A stretch of 64,000 nucleotides of DNA. Source: Ostrinia nubilalis (Eukaryota; Arthropoda; Insecta; Lepidoptera; Crambidae). The stretch covers positions 13,018,501-13,082,500 of the forward strand of contig NC_087090.1 of assembly GCF_963855985.1 (NCBI RefSeq), read 5' to 3'. The translations under genes and the position numbers were made by a program. The notes below the pieces were generated by a model, which was not told where the DNA came from, ran no database searches, and saw nothing but the letters and a program-made list of their open reading frames with translations. Positions 22,974-32,855 of the stretch are shown here, piece by piece (the first letter of the stretch is position 1; every line of letters starts with the position of its first letter).

Positions 22974-24925
22974 GTATCCCCCGGACGCATCTCGGCTTTA
23001 TTGAGAGCCATTCGTCTCCGATCGGCGCCCTCACTACTCCTGTCGGCTCGAGGATTGCCCTTTTAGCTTTGCTTTTAATATTTCTTTGAGAGGCTTAGAT
23101 ATCTTTGTTTGGATACAGGAATTGGTTGGTTACGTCATTCATTTGGTCTAATCTTATTGTTTTGCATTTCGATAGTATCCCCCGGATGCATCTCGATTTC
23201 ATTGAGAGCCATTCGTCCCCGATCGGCGCCCTCCACTGCTTAGTCCAGTCATTTAAGCTTAAATTAGGTAAGAATCTCGGAATTAGAGATACCCAGCTGT
23301 AAGTCTGTAAATACTTGTATATTGACACCCTAAAAGTTGTCTCAAAACCTACATATGGTAGGGTGTAAGCAACTATTAAATTTTAAGGTCAAAGGTCACA
23401 AAAATCGGTTTTTTGCGCTTTTTTTGGAAATATCTCATTTCCTATGGGTTTTTTGCTATTTGTATTTATTATCAATATTGTAGAATACTAAATTCTCTAC
23501 AAATTTTGTTTAAAATTTTTTTTTATACGGTGAACCGTTTTCGAGATAGAGGGCGGAGAGCGCGCGGTCACTGCATCACTTCAGGTCAACTTAAGCGGTT
23601 TAGGTTTTTCATACAAAAGGATTTTCCCGCTAATTCCCGTGGGAATTTCGGTTATTACTTGTTGTAAATAAGCTTTAAGTTTACTAAGGTACCTACATGC
23701 CAAATTTCAAGCGTCTAACTTCCGTTAAGCGTTTAGATTTTTCATACAAAAGGATTTTCCCGCTAATTCCTGTTCCCGTGGGAATTCCTAAGTAAACTAT
23801 AACCTGCCCAGGTGTATGAAGAATAATTGTACCAAGTTTCGTTAAAATCCATCGAGTAGTTTTTGTTTCTATAAGGAACATACAGACGGACAGACAGACA
23901 GACAAAAATTTTACTGATTGCATTTTTGGCATCAGTATCGATCACTAATCACCCCCTGATAGTTATTTTGAAAATATATTTCATGTATAGAATTCTGTCC
24001 GTCTGTATGTTCCTTATAGAAACAAAAACTACTCGACGGATTTTAACGAAACTTGGTACAATTATTCTTCATACACCTGGGCAGGTTATAGTATACTTAG
24101 GAATTCCCACGGGAACAGGTATTAGCGGGAAAATCCTTTTGTATGAAAAATCTAAACGCTTAACGGAAGTTAGACGCTTGAAATTTGGCATGTAGGTACC
24201 TTAGTAAACTCAAAGCTTAGTTACAACAAGGAATTCCCGAAATTCCCACAGGAATTAGCGGGAAAATCCTTTTGTATGAAAAATCTAAACCGCTTAAGTA
24301 GACCTGAAGTGATGCAGTGACCGCGCGCTCTCCGCCCTCTATCTCGAAAACGGTTCACCGTATAAAAAAAGTTTTTAAACAAAATTTGTAGAGAATTTAG
24401 TATTCTACAATATTGATAATAAATACAAATAGCAAAAAACCCACAGGAAATGAGATATTTCTAAAAAATGCGCAAAAAACCGATTTTTGTGACCGTTGAC
24501 CTTGAAATTTAATAGTTGCTTACACCCTACCATATGTAGGTTTTGAGACAACTTTTAGGGTGTCAATATACACGTATTTACAGACTTACAGCTGGGTATC
24601 TCGAATTCCGAGGTGAACTTACTATAATGACTGGACTAGCTGTGTAAGCAGTGGAGGGGGCTTGTCGGCTCGAGGATTGCTCTTTTAGCTTTGCTTTAAA
24701 TATTTCTTTCAGAGGCTTTTTTTGGATACAGGAATTGGTTGGTTACGTCACAATTTAATCTATTTCCTTATTGTTTTGAAGTTTTTTCTGCCTTGTTTTT
24801 CGATAGTATCCCCCGGACGCACCTCGACCATTCGTCTACGATCGGCGCCCTCCACTACTTGCCCTGTCGGCTCGAGGATTTCCCTTCTTTTCCTCTTTAA
24901 GGATTATCTTTGGTTGGGTTAGTAC
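22974..24925 (+). repeat. About 200-bp tandem repeat, interrupted by a foldback element
   Basis: Unit 1 spans 22974-23174 (GTATCCCCCGGACGCATCTC, then CCATTCGTCTCCGATCGGCG, then CTGTCGGCTCGAGGATTGCC, then TTGGATACAGGAATTGGTTG). Unit 2 starts at 23175, is broken after about 54 bases and resumes at about 24660, ending at 24805. Unit 3 starts at 24806 and fades near 24925. The two parts of unit 2 add up to about 200 bases, matching unit 1, so the foldback at 23229-24658 is an insertion into a pre-existing array. Confidence 0.75.
23229..24658. mobile_element. 1.43-kb foldback element with about 665-bp arms
   Basis: Arms 23229-23893 and 23995-24658 are near-perfect reverse complements around a 101-base spacer. 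Matching landmarks include CACTGCTTA/TAAGCAGTG at the ends, CATATGGTAGGGTGTAAGCA, GAGGGCGGAGAGCGCGCGGTC and TTCTATAAGGAACATACAGACG. The same peptide-like frame appears in both arms (23693-23932 minus, 23926-24195 plus), which is expected of an inverted duplication and is not evidence of a gene. There is no transposase. Part of each arm matches the LINE-like fragment at 2958-3110, so the arms carry captured repeat DNA. Confidence 0.8.
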
Positions 24926-25778
24926 TTGTTTTCAAGTAAAAAAAAATAGATTGATCGAAAACGTAGGAGTTTTTGAAAACCACTAAAATAAATTAAAGCT
25001 TAAACACAAGTTCTATTAAGTTGTTTAAATTATTAATACTTCCACAATTTGACGATGATTTTCCTTCTATGAGAACGGTTTTAAATCACTTGAAATGTTT
25101 TAGGATTAGTCTTAACGATGTGAATTTAAATAATAAAGCGTTAATTTCGTACTCGGCAAATAAAGACTATTACTAGAATACATTTTGTTCTACACTCATG
25201 TTACCCCTCACTCTAATGATCTCGTCGAGATATTTTAAATTATGTTCGTTACAACAATCCAAAGTACCTACGTGCAACTCGAGGCGCTCTTAATGAATAA
25301 AATAACATGTCAAGATACAGTCTTCATCTTAAATTAATGAGGATTCAGCGACGTATTCAATTTTACACGTAACGAAGGCAAATAAACTTCGGATAGGTAG
25401 AGGCGCCCAACTTCCCCATTTATTAAACTCGCGTTAAACACACACGTTAATTAATACCAGCATGAAAGGAGACCTAAAAGTTCCGATGAATTCTTTAAAC
25501 TTCGTAAATGAAATTGAAGAGTATCCTATCAGTTCCGAAGTGACACTCCGTTACCGAAACTTTAAACTTAACTCGACACGCTCGAATAAATAAAACATAT
25601 CCAGTATCCACATGTTAATGAGTTACGCCGTAATTAATGGACTCTATTCACGTTAGAAGCGATTATAGAACTTGTTTGGACATGTTTCACAGTTTATTAA
25701 CTAATTAGTGTCATCTTCATATTTTGTTTCACAACAAGTTAATTTGTAAGCGGCGATAGTCGGGCCACTTAATTATAA
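24926..25778. other. Gene-free AT-rich DNA up to the LTR element
   Basis: I see nothing assignable here. The sequence runs directly into the TAAT target duplication (25779-25782) of the LTR retrotransposon. Confidence 0.45.
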
Positions 25779-25782
25779 TAAT

Positions 25783-26248
25783 TAATAAATATCAGGGCAG
25801 AGAGATGTGTTTGAAGAAAAGATCTTGCACTTTCCGATATTTTTATTTTACACTCACAATAACACAGTACATTAATTTCACTTCAAACTGGCAGAGCTTA
25901 AGCTAGACTAGTGTACACGTTGATGGTTACCGCAAGACTGCCCTAGAATAAGCCGACAACCATTTTTATAAACTCTCCCCACTCAATATCACAACAGTAG
26001 TAATCATTTTACTGTTGGTTTCATGACCACCGGAAGTATCTTATAAAATGTTTTAAAAATAGTTTAATAATTACTGTAATAATACTTTTGCATTTATATC
26101 TCATATTATGATTTTAAAACATTTTATAATTACATATTTAATCATATTTTATATTAAAATCAATAAAGAAACTGTACAACAATTAATATTATTGAAAATA
26201 ATTGACTAAACACATTATTGTACTACTATTTAATAATGAAGTCTAACA
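25783..26248 (-). repeat. 3' LTR (466 bp)
   Basis: On the minus strand it begins TGTTAGACTTC and ends ATTTATTA. It matches the other LTR at every base I compared and has equal length. It carries a minus-strand AATAAA at 25842-25847 suitable for polyadenylation. TAAT immediately outside (25779-25782) is the target duplication. Confidence 0.95.
25842..25847 (-). terminator. Likely polyadenylation signal of the retrotransposon (AATAAA)
   Basis: AATAAA on the minus strand lies 60 bases before the end of the 3' LTR and downstream of the presumed start in U3/R. This is the normal place for LTR-element 3' end formation. The same hexamer is present in the 5' LTR. Confidence 0.55.
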
Positions 26249-26652
26249 ATCGGCCATTCTGGCAACACGTTTGTCCTCAAACGTAAATTCAATTACTCTA
26301 CAAAATATAACTATACATTTCAATTAAGAAAAATACAATCATTATACATTGAAATGAGATACATTCATAATGATGTTAAATTAAATTGATTTTAAAGCTT
26401 GATTTTAATCAAATAATTCAATAAATTATAATGAATTCACACTTCATTGATTTATTTTTTTAACTAGAATGCCAAAACGGCGCATAGACAAAGAAAAATA
26501 TCTATTATAAATTATATTGTTATATAATGCTTTATACTACACAAAAAACAAGTATAAAACGAAACGATGATACACACACCTGGTACTACATCGGGTAACT
26601 TACATTATATACTTCTCTATGTACCTATTCATTCACATATATACGAGGTACA

Positions 26653-27097
26653 CCCGGTACTACGTCAGGTGTATCCTCCTCTTTAAAATCTGTGTGAAAT
26701 ACCTGGAACTACGTCAGGTAATTTCCTCTTTAAAATCTATATGAAATACCTGGAACTACGTCAGGTAATTTCCTCTTTAAAATCTATATGAAATACCTGG
26801 AACTACGTCAGGTAATTTCCTCTTTAAAATCTATATGAAATACCTGGAACTACGTCAGGTAATTTCCTCTTTAAAATCTATATGAAATACCTGGAACTAC
26901 GTCAGGTAATTTCCTCTTTAAAATCTATATGAAATACCTGGAACTACGTCAGGTAATTTCCTCTTTAAAATCTATATGAAATACCTGGAACTACGTCAGG
27001 TAATTTCCTCTTTAAAATCTATATGAAATACCTGGAACTACGTCAGGTAATTTCCTCTTAAAAATCTCTAAAGTATACCTGGTACTACGTCAGGTTA
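26653..27097 (-). repeat. Array of 47-bp repeats with a dyad motif in the 3' non-coding region
   Basis: Eight essentially identical 47-bp units run from 26700 to 27075. A diverged unit lies before (26653) and a partial one after (27076), with outlying motif copies at 26577 and about 27190. Each unit holds ACCTGGAACTACGTCAGGT, whose ends ACCTG/CAGGT are inverted. On the element's sense strand it reads ACCTGACGTAGTTCCAGGT, which includes a TGACGTA core like a CREB/ATF half site. The array sits between the integrase stop and the 3' LTR and is not coding. Clustered protein-binding sites, as in the gypsy insulator, are one possibility; no function is shown. Confidence 0.92.
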
Positions 27098-27317
27098 CCA
27101 ACTCTATTATTCACTATGCATGAAAGTCCCACCTAAGAACTACTGCAGGATGCAATTTTAACGTAAATTATGAACTATAAATTACTAAAAGTCTGGAACA
27201 ACGTCAGACATAACTCTTGTTTCATTATTAATATTTGGTAAATAATTGGAAAACTAATATTTAAATCATTTCATAATACAATGCATATAAAAATAGTATA
27301 ACAATAATTAAGCCACT

Positions 27318-28589
27318 CTAATTCTCTACATATTCCATTTCACTTTCGGAACTACTTGTAACATCATTACCGCTTAAGCTTATCCACGGTTGGATCTGAT
27401 CGACAGCCCACACATTGCTATATTTCCGTTTTCCTAGATTAGACCCGGGAATTGAAGAAACCTCATACCTATCGTTGTCAAGGACTTTTGTTATTTTATA
27501 AGGACCTGAAAATACAGGTAGTAATTTTTTACTCCGTCCATCGTTCGAATTATTTTGCTTTTTCACTTTCACTAAATCTCCTAAATTATATTTCTTTGGA
27601 TTTTTACGTAGCTTATCAAAACGTTCTTTTTGTTTTACTTGATCTTTCTCTATATGTTTGCCTATTTCCGTTCTGATTTCCCCTAAATCATGTTGTGACC
27701 GTGTTTCCATGAATATATCACTGAATGCGTTTTCGCCAGCATAATTTAAGTTACGACCAAATAAAGCTTCAGAAGGAGATTTTCCCGTGCCTTTATTCAG
27801 GGTATTGTTAAGACCCCATTGGATTCTACCTAGCTCTTGATCCCATTTTGTTTCACCAACTTTGTCTACATAAGAACACAAAGATCCCAAAACAGTACGG
27901 TTATACCGCTCAACTTGGCCGTTGGCTCTAGGTGACGCCACTGCATTTAGAATATGTTTAATTTTGGAATTGTCACAAAACTTTTCAAACTCTTTAGATG
28001 TAAAACACGAGCCTCTATCAGAAATTAGCCTAGTTGGATAACCGAATGTACAGAACACATCACTCAGCGCTCGAATAGTAGGAGTAGATTTTAAATTACG
28101 TAAGGGTTTTAATATGCAGAATTTCGTGAAACCATCCACAATTAGGAGTATATACATATTACCTCTACTACTTCGAACAAAAGGGCCTAGATGGTCTATA
28201 TGACATGTATGAAAAGGAATTTCAACTTTGGGTATGGGATGAAGGTAGCCTTCCTTTTTGCCAGATGTATCTTTCCCATAAGCACAGTGTACACATGATT
28301 TTACATACTTAGATACAAATTTCTTCATTTTCGGAAACCAAAAGTCTTTTTTAATTTTTGAAAGCGTTTTCTCTAAAGAAAAATGACCGATTTCGTCATG
28401 GTTTTGCTGACATATCTGCCATCTAGCCCCCTTTGGCACTACCCATTTTAGCTCGTCTCCCACCTTACGGAATAATTTATTATCTTTCACGACAAAATTT
28501 TCTTTGATGTCTACAACGTCTTTGTATTCGGAATCGTCTAAAACTTTTCTAATATGTATAACTTTAGGATCAGTTTGCTGTAAGCTCAT
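27318..28589 (-). CDS. pol: Retrotransposon integrase (3' part of pol)
   Basis: The frame encodes a 423-residue integrase that joins element cDNA to host DNA in the nucleus. An HHCC zinc-binding domain is visible (H64, H69, C99, C102). The catalytic core has D132 in HIDHLG, D191 in ISDRGS and E227 in NGQVERYN, giving the D,D-35-E spacing of retroviral-type integrases. A GPY/F-type motif, SGPYKI, lies near residues 361-366, and the C-terminus is acidic/serine-rich with no chromodomain. The frame is open upstream of the first Met to 28634 and overlaps the gag-pol frame by 14 bases in another phase. Integrase is therefore probably made by frameshifting from pol, or a small indel has split an originally single frame. 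The catalytic residues are intact. Confidence 0.92.
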   Translation of the reverse strand: MSLQQTDPKVIHIRKVLDDSEYKDVVDIKENFVVKDNKLFRKVGDELKWVVPKGARWQICQQNHDEIGHFSLEKTLSKIKKDFWFPKMKKFVSKYVKSCVHCAYGKDTSGKKEGYLHPIPKVEIPFHTCHIDHLGPFVRSSRGNMYILLIVDGFTKFCILKPLRNLKSTPTIRALSDVFCTFGYPTRLISDRGSCFTSKEFEKFCDNSKIKHILNAVASPRANGQVERYNRTVLGSLCSYVDKVGETKWDQELGRIQWGLNNTLNKGTGKSPSEALFGRNLNYAGENAFSDIFMETRSQHDLGEIRTEIGKHIEKDQVKQKERFDKLRKNPKKYNLGDLVKVKKQNNSNDGRSKKLLPVFSGPYKITKVLDNDRYEVSSIPGSNLGKRKYSNVWAVDQIQPWISLSGNDVTSSSESEMEYVEN

Positions 28590-28620
28590 AAGCCAATCTT
28601 CTTGAGTGATGCTAAGTACC

Positions 28621-28647
28621 CTAGGTAATTGGTTCTATTAGTAATTG
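28621..28647 (-). other. Pol/integrase frame junction with 16-base repeat step
   Basis: The gag-pol frame ends at 28621-28623, while the integrase frame is open from 28634. CAATTAC occurs twice on the minus strand (28647-28641 and 28631-28625), exactly 16 bases apart. Sixteen is one more than a multiple of three, so gain of one repeat step would produce the observed phase change. Alternatively the overlap is a genuine +1/-2 recoding site. Confidence 0.6.
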
Positions 28648-31600
28648 ATTCGACTCTACTGGGTTGCGGCTAAGAGCGTCAACATGCGTCATTCTATAAT
28701 TGGGACGATAAGTAATATTACAATCATATTCTTGTAGCGTCAGCCACCAGCGAGCAATCCTAGGCAAAATATCCTTCTTCGAAAAAGTAGCTCTAAGAGC
28801 ATTGCAGTCAGTTACAATAGTAAATTCTATTCCTAAAAGGTAGACTCTGAATCTATTCAGTGAAGTAACAACAGCTAATGTCTCAAGATCATATGCGTGG
28901 AACTTTTGCTCGTCAGGAGTAGTTTTTCTACTGTAGAAAGCAATTGGCTTTAGAGGTGCATTATCATTTTCTTTTTGGAGCAATATGCCTGCTAATCCTA
29001 TCTTACTAGCGTCTGTATGCAACTCAGTTATAAACTCTGGATTGTATAAAGCAAGGACTGGTCGCTGCGTTAATTTATGTTTTAAAGAATCGAATGCCTG
29101 TTGTTGGTCAACACCCCATTTCCAATCTATTGATTTCTTTGTAAGATCTGTCAAAGGACGAGCTATAAGAGAAAAATCTTTAATAAATTTACGAAAGTAG
29201 CTGGCCAAACCAATAAATTGTCGCACTTCATGTACGTTTTTTGGTTCAGGAAAGCTTTCCACAGCTTCTATTTTGACTTTTCCTGGTCTAATACCTTCAT
29301 GACTAATTTCATATCCCAAATAATCTATGGACGTTTGAAAAAAATAGCATTTCTGTATATTTAACGTTAGATCAGCATTATTCAGTAATTTGAAAGTGTT
29401 TTCCAATTTATCAAGGCCTTCCTGAATAGTTTTAGATGTTATTATTAAATCATCCATATAAGCAAGTGCTTGCCTAGCTGGCTGTTGGACGTTGCCATCG
29501 TCCAATATTTTGGCAGATAAAGCTTTCGTTATTGTTCTTTGGAATATGGACGGTGCATTGACCAAACCAAAAGGCATTCGTTTAAATTGGTACAATCCAT
29601 CGGGCGTTACAAAAGCAGTTAAATGTCGAAAATCAGGCTTTATCGGAATTTGATAATATCCACTAGTTAAGTCAAGGCTAGTAAAATATTTACAACCACT
29701 TAATTGATCAATTTGATCTTCAATTCGGGGTAAAGGAAAATGATCTTTAACTGTACGACTATTGAGCGCTCTATAATCCACACACAATCTTTTACCCCCC
29801 GTTTTTTTAGCTACTAGTAAGATTGGACTTGCATAAGAAGAAACAGATTCCTCTACAATATCATTTTCAATAAGTTCATTGACCATAGATTGAACATCCC
29901 GACGCTCTGAATAACTCAATCTATACGGTTTATAAACAACTGGATTTTTATCATTTAGATGTATTTCCATCTCAGTTATATTAGTGCAACCAAGTTCCGA
30001 AAGATTTAGTGCGAAAGTTGGCCGATAATCTGATACAAGCTTAAAAACTTTATTTTGATCAGCAATTGACAGTTCAGGATTGATGTTGACATCTGATCGG
30101 GCAATTGGTTCATAATGACTTTGTAGTTTGTAACAAGAAAGTTCTGGATTACTTTTTACCTCATTTAGATATTCGTGCACAATATCGGCGCGTGTCAAAA
30201 GAGAATGTTTTGTAAGTTTAAGGTCATTCATTGGTGAAACTATTAATATTGAAGTCTTCCTATCTTTGACGCTATATATGCCTTCCTGAATCCAGAATTC
30301 ACATCCAGGATAAAAGCGATAACTACCAGAAACAAATAGGGTACCATTTATAATGTCAGTAGTATAACATGTTACAGCCCCTGATTTGTTCACTACAGTA
30401 TCATCATTGATGAATAATTTTACTGAACAACTAGACTCTTCCGCGATACCAGGCAATTCAGAATTAATTTCACGATTCAATATGTGGAGAGTTTTATTTG
30501 TTTTGATAACTAGGACATTTGATTTCTCCGTAAAATTTTGCCCTACGAGAACAGGTACATGCAAATGTTCAGGTCGGACGACGTAAGCATCTATCACCGA
30601 TTCTACTTCGTCTATGCCTAAAGTAAAACTAACTTTACCCAATGGGGTAAGTTTCGATTCACCGACACCTTTTATGACCGGTACTTCGCTATCCTCATAA
30701 ACTAGCCCGTATTCATCAACTAAATCACTCCTGATAAGTGAACAGTCACTGCCAAAATCAATAAAGCACGACACCTCAAAACCTTTTCCATTTATAGTGC
30801 AATTTTTATAATATTTACTATGAGCAGACTTAGTATATTCCTGTGTGTCAACAGCCATTACTCTTTTTTCAGTTATTTTATCTTTTGGTTTATTTTTCAG
30901 AAAACATTCTTCCGTCTTATGGCCAATTTTTTGACACGTTTCACATTTTAGAAGAGGTTGTTGACACGCAGAAATCCTGTGACCAGGTTGTTTGCAATTA
31001 TAGCATATAAGAGCTCTGCATTGCTTAGAAAAGTGACCAGGTTTTTTACACAGGTTACACGTAATTGTACTATTAAACTGAGAATGTTGTTTTGGCTTAC
31101 TAAAGTTTTTATTGAAATCATTCTTTTCCCTACACATATCCTTGAGGAATCCTAGTAAATCTTCAGGATGAGAGAACCTTGCCGAGGATGCACTGGCCCT
31201 AATAGTTTTGTCATCTAAGCCATGAATAATGCAATCTACAGCTTTTTTATCTGATATGTCGCACGCGCTAAGAAGTACCATTTTATCGTAATAATATTCA
31301 TCTAATGATTCACCGGACTTATAGCGTCTTTCTAACATGTCGGACAACAAAACTCCATAATTTGATTCAGATGGAAAAGCTCTTTTGAGGCATTGTTGCC
31401 ATTCTGACCAAGTTCTATTAATAGAATGTAAACCCTCGTACCATTTTTTAGCATGTCCTACTAAACGAGGTAAAGCAAAGTGTGCGGTTTGTTGATCAGT
31501 CCACTTATATATTTGAGAGCACTCATTAACCTTAGATATCCAGGTCTCAATCCTATGGTTTCTTACTGTCGGGTCAAATTCAGGGATCATATTTTTGTCA

Positions 31601-32133
31601 TAATGTAAAGTTTGACTACGATCCGACTTCATAAAATTACTCATCAAGTTCATAAAATCATTTATATTTACATTATAATCATTTGAATTAGATTGGTGTG
31701 ATTTTGAGTGTTCAATGTTAATATGCTGTGGCAATGGGTGGTTTCGATGAGAAACACCGGCTACCTCATATGGCTCAAAACGATTTACAGATTTGTTACG
31801 ACGATAATCAGGAAATCTATTGCATGATGTACGCCTGTGTGCCGATAACCTTGGTGGTGATCGACTATTTTTTCTACGACTATCATTATCGTACCTTGAG
31901 GTTTCTGGACGGCGCGCATTCAGGATAGGGCTGCGGCTCCTGGTGCTCAGCCGGCTGCGGCGGCCGCGACTGCACCGCGATCTGCTCCGCTTCTCCCGGG
32001 TCCTGCGTCCGCTGCCTCGGTCGCGCTCACGTGATCTGCGGGGGCCGACTTCTTCATCACCTGTCGGCGATGGAGTTCTTACAACCCGGCTGCGACGGCG
32101 CTCATTGTCACCATCTTGCTCTTCGGTTTCCAT
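28621..32133 (-). CDS. gag-pol: Retrotransposon Gag-Pol (capsid, zinc knuckles, protease, RT, RNase H)
   Basis: A single 1,170-residue frame whose ATG has A at -3 and G at +4. Residues 10-115 are rich in Arg and Ser, followed by a capsid-like region at about 150-345 and three CX2CX4HX4C zinc knuckles (C359-C372, C377-C390, C397-C410). The retropepsin region follows, with its active-site triplet reading D459-F-G instead of D-S/T-G, and VPVLVGQNF near 526-534. The reverse transcriptase spans about 745-925, with VDYRALNSRT, LDLTSGYYQI, MPFGLVNAP and YMDD at 892-895. RNase H has D1041, E1084 and D1109. Gag and Pol are fused without a frameshift between them. The frame stops after the RNase H/tether region and integrase continues in another phase. 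There are no internal stops. Confidence 0.95.
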   Translation of the reverse strand: METEEQDGDNERRRSRVVRTPSPTGDEEVGPRRSRERDRGSGRRTREKRSRSRCSRGRRSRLSTRSRSPILNARRPETSRYDNDSRRKNSRSPPRLSAHRRTSCNRFPDYRRNKSVNRFEPYEVAGVSHRNHPLPQHINIEHSKSHQSNSNDYNVNINDFMNLMSNFMKSDRSQTLHYDKNMIPEFDPTVRNHRIETWISKVNECSQIYKWTDQQTAHFALPRLVGHAKKWYEGLHSINRTWSEWQQCLKRAFPSESNYGVLLSDMLERRYKSGESLDEYYYDKMVLLSACDISDKKAVDCIIHGLDDKTIRASASSARFSHPEDLLGFLKDMCREKNDFNKNFSKPKQHSQFNSTITCNLCKKPGHFSKQCRALICYNCKQPGHRISACQQPLLKCETCQKIGHKTEECFLKNKPKDKITEKRVMAVDTQEYTKSAHSKYYKNCTINGKGFEVSCFIDFGSDCSLIRSDLVDEYGLVYEDSEVPVIKGVGESKLTPLGKVSFTLGIDEVESVIDAYVVRPEHLHVPVLVGQNFTEKSNVLVIKTNKTLHILNREINSELPGIAEESSCSVKLFINDDTVVNKSGAVTCYTTDIINGTLFVSGSYRFYPGCEFWIQEGIYSVKDRKTSILIVSPMNDLKLTKHSLLTRADIVHEYLNEVKSNPELSCYKLQSHYEPIARSDVNINPELSIADQNKVFKLVSDYRPTFALNLSELGCTNITEMEIHLNDKNPVVYKPYRLSYSERRDVQSMVNELIENDIVEESVSSYASPILLVAKKTGGKRLCVDYRALNSRTVKDHFPLPRIEDQIDQLSGCKYFTSLDLTSGYYQIPIKPDFRHLTAFVTPDGLYQFKRMPFGLVNAPSIFQRTITKALSAKILDDGNVQQPARQALAYMDDLIITSKTIQEGLDKLENTFKLLNNADLTLNIQKCYFFQTSIDYLGYEISHEGIRPGKVKIEAVESFPEPKNVHEVRQFIGLASYFRKFIKDFSLIARPLTDLTKKSIDWKWGVDQQQAFDSLKHKLTQRPVLALYNPEFITELHTDASKIGLAGILLQKENDNAPLKPIAFYSRKTTPDEQKFHAYDLETLAVVTSLNRFRVYLLGIEFTIVTDCNALRATFSKKDILPRIARWWLTLQEYDCNITYRPNYRMTHVDALSRNPVESNQLLIEPIT

Positions 32134-32855
32134 TATTTGTTCACTGAAAACACATTTTTTTGGACAGTAAATGTTTTAAATAGCTATATGTAAATGTATT
32201 ACTGTTAGTAAATGTATATAGAGAAAGATAAATTATTAAAAAGGCAAATTCTTAATGATTCTCTTAGCACTTTCATTTTTCATTGATGGACTCAATTATT
32301 ACTCATAAATTAATAATAAAAATAAAGACACGGTATCCCGCTAGATCTAAAATAATCCAGAGTGGTATCATTAAGTATATTATTTTGTGTAGGTAAGTAA
32401 CCCATCCTCTTTTTTTTTTTTTTTTTTATACATGAAAAAGCAGAACAAGGAGAGAAATAAACGCTATACTTATTATCCAAATGTATTAATCTCAATGCCA
32501 AAAATAGCATTATAGAGTACATTTACTAATTAAATAAAAATAAATAAGGATCCGTGGACATTTTTCACTGTAACTCTACTAGTCCCAAACTAAGCAGAGC
32601 TTGTATGTACTTATGGCTACTTGAAAAAAAATAAAAAATAAAAAAAACCGATAGAAACATTACTCTTTTCTTTTTGTATAGACATACATTTTAGGTAGAA
32701 AACAGCCAAACTAATACAAAGTAATATGTTCATGCACACAAATGGTTTTTTTTTTTTTACTATGCGGGAATCGAACCCGCGACCTTGGCACACTTCATTA
32801 TTTAAATAATTTAAAAAGGAGAAAAAAAAAATACGTACCTTGTGGCGTAAACTCT
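32134..32855 (-). other. Retrotransposon leader (5' untranslated region)
   Basis: This is non-coding between the primer site and the gag-pol ATG. It contains an 18-base A run on the sense strand (32410-32427), a second A run (32747-32759) and a tRNA-like fragment. Packaging or translation-control elements would be expected here but cannot be identified by eye. Confidence 0.6.
32747..32792 (-). repeat. tRNA 3'-half-like fragment with B-box in the leader
   Basis: On the minus strand GGTCGCGGGTTCGATTCCCG reads as a T-arm; the exact B-box GGTTCGATTCC lies at 32777-32767. An A run follows within a few bases. No 5' half or A-box is seen, so this is not a tRNA gene. It is probably a remnant of a tRNA-derived SINE or tRNA fragment captured by the element. 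Confidence 0.6.

Noticed and set aside
23693..24195. The same peptide-like frame on opposite strands.
   Set aside because: It lies in the two arms of a foldback element. Duplication by inversion explains the match, and there is no known domain.
26700..27075. Regular 47-bp repeats with dyads resemble a CRISPR array.
   Set aside because: The whole unit is repeated with no unique spacers, and it lies inside a eukaryotic LTR retrotransposon.
26249..27317. Possible env gene downstream of integrase.
   Set aside because: No frame of useful length exists, and the region is filled by the 47-bp array and AT-rich DNA.
31820..32170. 116-codon plus-strand frame rich in Arg and Leu.
   Set aside because: It is the antisense shadow of the Arg/Ser-rich Gag N-terminus.
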